A stretch of DNA of 64,000 bases from positions 84,293,432-84,357,431 of the forward strand of contig CAXKWD010000009.1 in NCBI GenBank assembly GCA_964059195.1, given 5' to 3'. Shown one piece after another: positions 44,877-53,572 of this stretch. The first letter of the stretch is position 1; each line of letters opens with the position of its first letter. The translations under genes were made by a program, and so were the position numbers. This DNA comes from Ectobius pallidus. Taxonomy: Eukaryota > Arthropoda > Insecta > Blattodea > Ectobiidae. Below the pieces are notes generated by a model, which ran no database searches, had not been told where the DNA came from, and saw only the letters and a program-made list of their open reading frames with translations.

Positions 44877-45118
44877 CTTATAACGAGTTGCGCGACGTCA
44901 GAAGTGTGTAGTCATTGTGTGAGATGTGAAGTGTTATTTAGTTGTTCTGTCAAATGGAATTCACATCTAAAGGTATGGACTTGCGATTTATATAATATTT
45001 ATTGAAATAATACTACATAAGAAATTACTGATGTCATATTTATATGGATGTGTCTAGGTAGGGATTTTTTTTTATTATTTTCTAGTATTGTAGAGGGGTT
45101 TTAAAAAATACGTTAGAG

Positions 45119-46255
45119 ATGGCACTATTAAATATATGTCAAGATGTAAAGAAAAGGGTTGGATTTAAGTACAAAAAGAATAGTTTGTCGCAAATGATCC
45201 GTTTTTTTACAAATCGCGTTTGTATTTCACGGGGTAACCGGCAAACACAGCCAGTAGTGACATGTATGGAACTTTATGAATTTCCGTGTCAGACGAAAGG
45301 TTCTACAAATTCACTGTCCAATTATGTATTTGATAAGTTTGGATTAAAGGAGCATCCCAATGATTTATCTAAATTATTAGGAGCAACTATGGCTACTTTT
45401 AGGTCAAATTTTTGAAAAGCGCAGGAAAAAAGTAAAAAGAGTTCTTTGGATGTCTGCTTCACAATTCATACCGACTAGATGTAAAGAAATGGCAAGTTAA
45501 AGGAAAGGAAGAAAAAGTAAATGAAAGGAAGGAAGTAATTGTAGAACAATTCCCCAAGAAAATGGGTTTGATAGTCGTCAAGTCAAAGCCAGGGGAAGTG
45601 GAAATTCTAGCGATGGAAATGCGGCTCGACGCTTTTCAGAAGTTCACAATTGTCTGCTACCTTCACCGCGATCGAGGAAGAACTAATTAATCGATTCTCA
45701 GTAATTTTGCTTGTAATTTCCAGTGGTTTTCAAGTCAGTATTGACAAATTTGATAAATATGCTAGACACAACAAAACTCTAGCTGAGTCTATAGGCCTAC
45801 CCGTGGTATTATATGCCTGCAGTGTTCATAAAGACCTAATTCATGGTGCACGGGTTATTGAATCAACCATTTTACCAATTATTGGTATGCTTTCTACAGA
45901 AGCGCAAGAAGCAAGGCATAAGCTCTTAAGAAAACTTCACGAAGGATATTCCGGTAAATTTTAACGAAAGGAAACTATGAAAGATATATTGAATCCCATA
46001 ATCTCTCATTATCTTCGTTTAGACAGAACAATAATGGACCCTTATCCCAAGAAGTATGCGAGCCACTTCAAGAACCAAAAGTGCCAGTAAGCAAGTCGAG
46101 TAGGGAGAAAGATGAGCAGCAAGAAGAAAGACAGCAGAAAGTAGATGAAGATGAAGATGAAGAAGAAGAAGAAGAAGAAGAAGAAGGCGGTGATAGTGAT
46201 GATGATGCTGATGAAGCAGACGCAGAAGAAAGTGATGATGCAGGTGACGTATGAA
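45119..46255 (+). pseudogene. Broken repetitive arthropod gene of unknown function, acidic tail
   Basis: Readable in pieces. 45119-45415 encodes MALLNICQDVKKRVGFKYKK and a basic segment. After a stop and frameshift, GSGNSSDGNAARRF occurs near 45600, then KFDKYARHNKTLAES, SVHKDLIHGARVIESTILP and GMLSTEAQEARHK (45740-45940). After another shift comes GPLSQEVCEPLQEPKVPVSK and a long acidic tail of Glu and Asp runs ending at a stop near 46255. I recall many copies of a protein with blocks like NDGNTARRF, VHKxLIHG and LSEEAQEARNKD in arthropod genomes, so it is probably mobile or was. No function can be assigned. No inverted repeats or duplications were found around it. Confidence 0.55.
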
Positions 46256-47059
46256 AGATATATTGAATCCCATAATCTCAGGACGAAGATACAAATTTAT
46301 AAAAGAGGACGAAGATACAAATTTATAAGTATTTACCTCTTGTTTTAAATTGTAATGAAAACTCTTTGCTATTTTGTGCATTTAAAATGTTAAAAATTAT
46401 TTTTAATTTCGCGATTTATATTATAAATTATTTATATTATGAATTTGCGCGTGTGTTTTTATTTTCAATTATTTCCTCAGGTCGGTTATGCCTTTCTGAG
46501 TATAGCTCATGCCCCCACCAAACAAAATGCATGCACAACAAAATAGCACGTATTTAATATCCTAGCCGGCCAACCATTCGAACTTCTTATAGCTCTACAC
46601 AACACACCCTCGTATATGCTTTTTTGTTTTTGTTTGTTTGTTTGTTTGTTTTTGAAGGCTTGTTACAGATTACTTTATATCCAGCACAAATAGAGGCCTT
46701 CCACACCATCCAATTACACATTTCATTTGAATTCAATGAAATTACTGTAAATTAATATTGAATTGAATTACCACACATTGCTGAACTTGTTAAACTGCAC
46801 ACACTTGTGAAAAGTTGAAACTACGAATTCGAGGTATAACACCAATGATAGAAGAATAAAGGTCAGAAGGAACTACATTCGATCCCTGAACTAACTAAAC
46901 GCTCTAAGCTTATGATAATTTTATTCCTTATTTGAAAGAAAATATTGCTTTAAGTATTTGTTTGGCAAAACATTTTAGGAAAGCAAATTTATGGAATGTT
47001 TCGTCAGAATTTTTGCGTTCCAAAAAAAAAGGAAAATTAGAAACTCTCGATTGATAAAT
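46256..47059. other. Gap with short direct duplications and (GTTT)n
   Basis: The 30-bp block starting ATGAAAGATATATTGAATCC at about 45976 recurs at 46252, and GGACGAAGATACAAATTTAT occurs twice at 46281 and 46307. (GTTT)n is at 46629-46653. No gene. Confidence 0.5.
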
Positions 47060-47334
47060 TCATAGTATAAGAACATTGTTGGAGCTCCTAAAGAAGAGGA
47101 AAAGAAATTGGCTGGGACATTGGCTAAGAAGAAATTGTCTGCTGAAGGATGCTTTAGAAGGAATGATAAATGGAAAGAAGGTTCGAGGCAGAAGAAGATA
47201 TCAGATGATAGATAACATTAAAATAAATGGATTGTATGCCGATACAAAAAGGAAGGCTGAGAGCAGGAAAGAGTGGAGAATGCTTAGTTTGCAGTGAAAG
47301 ACCTGCCCTTGGGCAGAACACTATGAATGAATGA
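47060..47334 (+). pseudogene. LINE C-terminal fragment
   Basis: A 74-codon frame contains KKRKRNWLGHWLRRNCLLKD, then ALEGMINGKKVRGRRRYQMI and ESRKEWRMLSLQ. NWLGHxLRR and RGRRRxQMIDxI are the C-terminal tail of an RTE-like LINE polyprotein. 5'-truncated beyond the reverse transcriptase, the reading frame itself still intact. Confidence 0.7.
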
Positions 47335-48110
47335 AGATGATAATCTACGATGACGACTTAAGAACGACTGAATGTGTTAATTAATCTCGTTTAGCAATAA
47401 CAGCAAACTCAGTTACCCAGTAGGCTTGTAACATTTTATTCCTTTTATTTATGCCATGAGCAACAGTTGGTTGCAATATACATATTTTATAATTATTAAA
47501 TACAGTGCAATGCACATAATACAATACAATGCAAGTAGAATACTCATAATACTCAAAGGGGTACAATATGATGAAATTGTGGTAATGGTAAGCCTACAAG
47601 GTAATTTAGTTTAGGAAGAACTTAAAATAATTATGTTTACAGGAGAGTCAAAAAAATTCACTAATTCTATAAAATGGATGGTTGATTAACCAGTTAAACA
47701 AAACATACCCTATTAACCATATTACAGCTATAGAATTAAACCGTTTTCTTGACGTACATAATCTAACTGTAGGTTCTGAAAGACGATATTTGTACCTTTT
47801 TTGTATTTTTAAAATGCTAAGAATTTTCCCCTTAATTTTGATAAAAATTGGAATATTTTTAACAGTTTGCTTATGGCTTTCTTTAGCAGATGAAAGTTTC
47901 AAGAGATGCACTAAAGAAGTCTGACCACAGCCGTTCAGAATGTTTCTATTTAAAGATGAATGAATTTAGCCGATAAGATCCCATGAAGGGCAATGGCCTC
48001 CTATCTAAGGGAAAGCTCGTTCATTGTCCTCATGTGGTGAGCTGGTCCACATGATTTTGATCTATTTAGTTTCTTCCTTTCGAAGGTGCATATTTAATAG
48101 TCACTACATT
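47335..48110. other. Unannotated gap
   Basis: Two overlapping frames on opposite strands at 47648-47924 have no recognisable domain. Nothing else seen. Confidence 0.35.
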
Positions 48111-48129
48111 TTAAAGATTTGGCACTGGG

Positions 48130-48890
48130 TAGTCAGTCTTGGATGTAACTATGGCTAGGTTGTTATTAGTTTCTTCCATTTTTCGCGCCTCCGTGCTGTC
48201 CTGGACCAGTGAACCCCCGCGATGTTCGTAAATGCATCTGTCCATCTTGTAGCCGGTCTGCCTCGTGATCGTTTCCCAATGCGCGGGTCCCACATCGTTG
48301 TTATCTGTGCCCATCTGCTGTTATGTAGTCGTGCCAGGTGACCTCCCCATTTCCACTTCAGGGTTGCTGCTCGCTGGGCTATGTCAGCTGTTTTTGCCAA
48401 AGTGCTTATCCTGATGTTTGGGATCTTATCTCTCAGGGATATGCCTAGGATTTTACGTTCCATTTTCCTTTGGCAAACCTGGATCTTTTTTTTCTGTGTT
48501 TCTGTTAGCTTCCAGGTTTGGCACCCGTACAGTAGTGCTGGAAAGATACAGGATTCTAGTGCTTCAAATCTTAGCTTTCGGTTTAGGTTTTTGTCTAGTA
48601 GGATGCGTTTTAGTGACCAGAATTTTCTCCAAGCTATGGTAATTCTCCTTTTCAGCTCTTTTTCCATGGTCTGCTTGAAAGAGACTAGCTGTCCTAGGTA
48701 GATGTATTCTGAAACGTACTGTAGTTGTGTTGTGTTCACTGTTATTGGCAGAGGATGTCGGTTGGTCATAACCTGGGTTTTGTTCATGTTCATTGTTAGT
48801 CCTGTATCTTTGCTCGTGTTGCTGAGGTCTTGGATCATTGCTTGTAGGTCGTCAGGCTTGCTTGCAAATAGGACTACATCATCAGATTTA
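48130..48890 (-). pseudogene. RTE-like LINE 3' fragment, truncated at the active site
   Basis: From about 48890 leftward: SDDVVLFASKPDDLQAMIQD, where the catalytic FADD position reads KSDD at the truncation edge; then TGLTMNMNKTQVMTN, SEYIYLGQLVSFKQTMEKEL, ESCIFPALLYGCQTWKLTET, MERKILGISLRDKIPN, KWKWGGHLAR and KRSRGRPATRWTDAF. 227 codons are open without a break. It comprises thumb and C-terminal region only; palm, fingers and endonuclease are gone. The GRPxxRWxD motif and YLGQLVSF block are typical of RTE-type LINEs. Confidence 0.8.
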
Positions 48891-48899
48891 AAGATATGA

Positions 48900-49813
48900 T
48901 GTGGTAAATGCTATTTTGGTACTTGAATTTGTGTTGTAGAGACAATAATGCAACCTACATGTTGCAAATGGATCTCTGAGTTTTAATATCCGCAAGGAAG
49001 CGCACACAATGAAAACAGACCCCCCCCCCTCTTTTCAATGTGGGGCCTACCTACTGTAGTTTACATGTCCCCTGATTCTGCTCACCACTCCCCAAGCTTT
49101 GTCATGGTCCCACGCATCGGCCACTCAACTTCCTATGAATCTGCTAAATATACTGAGCCAGTTCTAAATTAAAACACGCTGCAAACTGCTCTCGTTTTCT
49201 TTTAACGAATGGACTGTGTTCTAATACTGGCACCAGCATTTAATGAACATACCGTTATTTTTATGTGTGAAAATGCGCTTTCTTCAAGGTCTTTAAATTC
49301 ATAGATAATATCCAGAACAAATTAGTATTGAGAGTGATTTTCTAAACCTCTTGTCCTAGAAACTTGAAATGTTCCACATCCGTTTAAAATGTAAACAAAA
49401 ATAGAAGTTTAAAATTATATTTTAATATCTCAATTGGACGACATTCTGCAGAAAGGAACCAACGCTCAAATTTAAAAAACCGGTATAGATGCTAAATTTT
49501 TGCTACTGAACTATATATTTTCGTTGTGCAAACCAACCAACCCTCTTCATCCATTTATATGCCATCTATAAAGCAAACAAAAATACACTGAAAAGATCCA
49601 GGTGGCTTTTTATTTAAGTTTAAATGCCTGTTTTTTAGCTTAAAAATCATGTTGGTTGGTTCCTTTTTGCAGAATGTCCAATTTGTTTTTATACATATTG
49701 ATAAGTTTAATTGATTATTTTAAACCCAAATCGTTTTTTGAATGTTCAGTTCGGCAGTTTCATCGTGTACTGCTATTGGTTCCCGAAATGGGCGTGTCTC
49801 AATAGGCGTGTTA
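48900..49813. other. Unannotated gap
   Basis: A C run at 49021-49029. No coding signal. Confidence 0.4.
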
Positions 49814-49857
49814 GTTTCGCGCAGTGTTGGGCAAATTTTAATTGTAAAGACAATTAA

Positions 49858-50105
49858 AGATTAACAATTGATTAATTGTTAATTGTAGTGGTAGCAATTA
49901 ACAATTGATCAATTGTAATTGTGGAAAATACAATTAACAATTGATTAATTGTTAATTGTAGTGGTTGCAATTAACAATTGATCAATTGTAATTGTGGAAA
50001 ATTACAATTAACAATTGATTAATTGTTAATTGTAGTGGTAGCAATTAACAATTAATCAATTGTTAATCGTAATTTGCTACAATTAACAATTAATTATTTT
50101 TAATT
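49858..50105. repeat. Subterminal tandem array, 73-74 bp period
   Basis: Three copies of a unit containing the palindromic stretch AACAATTGATTAATTGTTAA, then GTAGTGGTAGC and a second palindromic block AACAATTGATCAATTG. Equivalent points are at 49870, 49943 and 50017. It sits directly inside the left terminus of the hAT element. Confidence 0.9.
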
Positions 50106-50319
50106 GTTTTATGAATTTAAATAAAAACTAACAATTAAAAAGGACTACTGTACGGGCCTGGTATCATAACAAAATGCGTAAGTAAGATACTGAAATACAC
50201 ATGTTAACTTAGTTACAAATAAAACACTGATATTAATACACATGAATGATTTTAATTAAACCTGATTACACAGATAACGACAGACTATAATTTCTTATAA
50301 TAGTTTAGATTGCATTTTA

Positions 50320-51530
50320 ACACGACTCTCTTTTCGAACATACTGTCGGTCAATTTGTGACTCTTCGGCAGATTTGTCATTGTTGCAAAAGAAAAAAGTC
50401 ATTCAACTGCAGTTGACGATGGTAAAGGTGTGTTATATTTAATGAAAACGTTTTTTATCTCAGGATATCTGTTGAGGAGTTGCAAATCCTGGCTTTCTTC
50501 TGCAAAAAAGTGCAGCATTAAAAGTTCGGCTTTAGTCAGTGGTGCATCGAAGGAGATTTGGTTTGTTTCTGTCGATGAAATATCGGGAGTCCGAGTCAGA
50601 GTTCAAGTTGAAGTTGAAAAAACTATTTTCTTCGGTACTTTTTTTTTGTTGCTACTGATGTTTCTACGTTGTCATTCATTTGTTTGGAAATACAGGTCTT
50701 GAAAACGTTTAGAAGTTTTGTACGATCCGCGGGCTCTAAACAGGTTAACCATTTATTTTTAAATTTTGGGTACAATGCCGTAAAAGCCGCATTTTCCGCT
50801 TCAGGAGTGCTGATGTCATACATTTTTTCAAATTTTTTTTCGACACTCTCCCTGTAATGCCTTGATCAAAGGGTTGCAAAAAGAAAAGTTGTTTTTCCAT
50901 TCAATTTTGTGTAGTTTTTTTCTTAATGCCTGAAAGCACGGCAGGACTATCCCATAATATGCGTTGGTCTCACTCTGCATTATGTCGAGGGCTTCTGCCA
51001 CTGGCGCAATATAATACAGGTCATGTCCGTCGCCGTGGGTGAGTCGGTAGCGCGCCTGCCTTCCACTCCGGCGGCCCGGGTTTGATTCCCGGCCGGGTCA
51101 AGGATTTTTCAGTAGTGAAAAATCCTTTTCCCGGGTTCAGGACTGAGTGTTTGTCAGTAGGTTAAGATAATGCACATTGTGCGCAATTCCTTAATTATTA
51201 AATACTCGGGTATGTAATCAAATTCGTTATGTTTGATGATCTATGTAAAAACAAGGTTTTTTCTTTAATGTTGTAAATTTGCTGGAGCGCATCAAACAAG
51301 CTATTCCATCTTGTCTCACCAGGTCGGCTTAACGTGTGTATTATTTCAGCATTCTTTGGTCGACCTGCAGCCTTCCACAAAACTTCATGACTGTAGCATG
51401 CATTTCGGACAATGGGGTGTTTTGCTCGCTCAAAATTTTGTTTGCGTCCATAGTTGCGCATAGGCTTAACGTATGTGCACAGCATCGAAAATGAGCAGGA
51501 AGTAAATGAATATTCTCAGGATCACTTTTT
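50320..51530 (-). pseudogene. hAT transposase remnant
   Basis: Minus-strand pieces in order: HLLPAHFRCCAHTLSLCA (about 51500), PGETRWNSLFDALQQI (about 51300), DLYYIAPVAEALDIMQSETN and LPCFQALRKKLHKIEW (about 51000-50900), ENAAFTALYPKFKNKW (about 50790), and the C-terminal PLPSSTAVE-stop-LFSFATMTN with TDSMFEKRVV (about 50420-50330). LPxHxRCxxHTLSL, TRWNS and the VExLFS dimerisation block are hAT hallmarks. Broken by at least one stop inside the VExLFS motif, a frameshift near 51345 and SINE insertions at 51026 and 51533. The BED zinc finger expected at the N-terminus is not readable. Confidence 0.85.
51026..51206 (+). mobile_element. tRNA-derived SINE, family 5, inside hAT
   Basis: CCGTCGCCGTGGGTGAGTCG with A box TGAGTCGGTAGCG, a strong B box GGGTTTGATTCCCGG, and a perfect 12-bp hairpin AAGGATTTTTCA/TGAAAAATCCTT just downstream. 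It splits the hAT transposase reading. Edges are approximate because no clean duplication was found. Confidence 0.65.
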
Positions 51531-51532
51531 TG

Positions 51533-51848
51533 ACCAGACAAGGACATGGAGGGCCTCCCCAGATGAGTGATCATCCCAATGCCGGGGCCACCTCCGAGAC
51601 GACACGAACACATAGGACGATACACACAATTCACACCCACACACACACTCCCTTCAAACAAGGCGAGGATGGTATGAAGATGATAATGATGGTCAGATGA
51701 TATCTTGGGAGCACAAGGGCCTAAAGTTACCTGACTTTTCTCTCACAGGTGAGGGAAAACCCCGGGAGAAACCTCACCCAGGTAACTTGGAATCGAACCC
51801 GGGCCCGCTGCGGGAGGATTGAACGGATCCCCTGAGCCACAGCGGTGG
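51533..51848 (-). mobile_element. tRNA-derived SINE, family 6, inside hAT
   Basis: On the minus strand it starts GTCCACCGCTGTGGCTCAGG, then a B box GGGTTCGATTCCAAG, TTTCTCCCGGGGTTTTCCC and a body ending in a CCATCATTATCATCTTC/CTTGTC region. Flanked by ACTTTTTTG at 51524-51532 and 51849-51857. Confidence 0.75.
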
Positions 51849-52239
51849 ACTTTTTTGTTATGTACTCGTACGATGTCAAAACATTGCACAAATTAAAAAT
51901 ATACATTTAAATATAAATAATGGGTATAATGAAGGATGATATTCGTTTTTTTATCAATAAGTAGTATTGATTTTTATTTCAGGTAAAATTTTCGAAATCT
52001 TGTAATACTTTTAACTGATTTCGGTAAAGGTAAGTAAGTTAATTGTTAGTTTTAATTGTTTCATAGAACAATTAAACAAGTTAATTGCAATTATTTTAAT
52101 TGCGAGTTACGATTAACATACATTAATCCGAATAATTTAATTGGAATATGCAATTAAACGTTTAATTGCAATTAAATTTTTAGTCAATTAACGAGTTGAT
52201 TGAAAAATTAATTGATTAATGCCCAACACTGGTTTCGCG

Positions 52240-53572
52240 TAGCGCTGTCAGATATTGTCTAATCTCATTGTACTATTAGCGTTCACAGAGAAATGATCCG
52301 TAAAATTAGTACGCTGTCACGTCTCCCCTGGGATCTTCTGTTCTATCGGCAGTTTGGCAACACTGTGCGTATAGTAGCTTAACGTTCATAAAATATATGC
52401 CGTTCTTGCCTGCAAAAATTAACCGCGTTAACGAAGATAATCGAAGTGATATGAAATTCGAATGATTATTCGAATATTTTTATACGATTCTTAATAGGCT
52501 ATCTCGAAAACTTTCAAGAATCGAATAATTCAAATTTTTTCACTCGAGAACTCCCTTCAAGGTAAATCTTAAACAAATGTTTAAGTCTATTTTCTAGGGA
52601 AAAAACCGGAGAACGAAATTTTTTCGTGTCAAGTGCTGAAGCATTTGGATTAAGAGAAAGACGAGATACTTGATTTCATGTAGGTAGTAGGTCTATTTTT
52701 CGAGCCAATGCTGTTCAAATACAATGGATTGAGCATAAGTCATAGCAACTTTGTTATTTTTTTGAAAATGTGGGATCATTTTGAAATTCTGAAGTATACA
52801 AATGAAAAGGCAGATACGGAATGTATGTATGATGCAGATTATGGGTACTAGATGTAGGATAGAGTAGGGAGCAGACGCCCATAAACATGCATAGGCCTAC
52901 ACGACCGCAGTCACTTACTGTATTGCAGTAGTTGAAAGCATGAAAGCACGCATAGCCCAACCTTTGTAGCCTATAGCTTTTTACACATTGTTAGTGAATT
53001 TTTACATTATTAAATAGACGATAATACCGTACATAAATACGAGTACACTTCTGAGCAACGTTAGTTACTCTATTATCAAAGGCAGACCGCCATAAATATC
53101 TGGAACCTGAGGGTACCTAGGACAATAAGATTGTATATTTTGGGTCTTCAACATGTTTCGTAGGCTTTGAACTTGCTTTACAGCCAACAGAATTTCGTTC
53201 GCATCCAATCAGGCTGCATTCCTTAATTTTTGACACTTAAGCTTTGACTCCACGTGGAGTGTGAGACAGTCTGTTTCCCTTAATAGTGCAGTTTTTACAC
53301 TCCATTAATGACTGAATCCTTACAGGATGCTGGTGGTTAACTTGGCTGTAGTAGAAAACACTATTGATAGCTGTATTTGATTTGAGGCTTTCCCGGTCTT
53401 GAGAATGAATCTGGTTTCTCGGGCTCTTAACCGAATGAGTGGGATGATTATTTCAGAGCTATAGACCGCGCCATACATCTTGAAGCCGGGCATACGCAAG
53501 AAAAATGTGAACAGGACAGAGAGGGAAAAAGAGACCGAAAAAGATTGCTGTCGACCTACCAGCATTATGCAT
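52240..53572. other. Unannotated gap
   Basis: No coding region or repeat that I can support. Confidence 0.4.

Larger units (their letters stand above)
49822..52231 (-). mobile_element. Full-span hAT element with decayed transposase and nested SINEs
   Basis: Termini CAGTGTTGGGCA and TGCCCAACACTG, flanked by a perfect 8-bp duplication GTTTCGCG (49814-49821 and 52232-52239). The 2410-bp span includes two SINEs, so the original was about 1.9 kb, a little short for an autonomous hAT. Both subterminal regions are dense in CAATTAA/TTAATTG motifs. The transposase reads on the minus strand. Confidence 0.93.

Noticed and set aside
46019..46381. 120-codon minus-strand frame with His/Leu runs
   Set aside because: Antisense of the acidic tail of the plus-strand pseudogene.
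51745..51760. CTCACAGGTGAG splice-like motif
   Set aside because: Part of SINE family 6.
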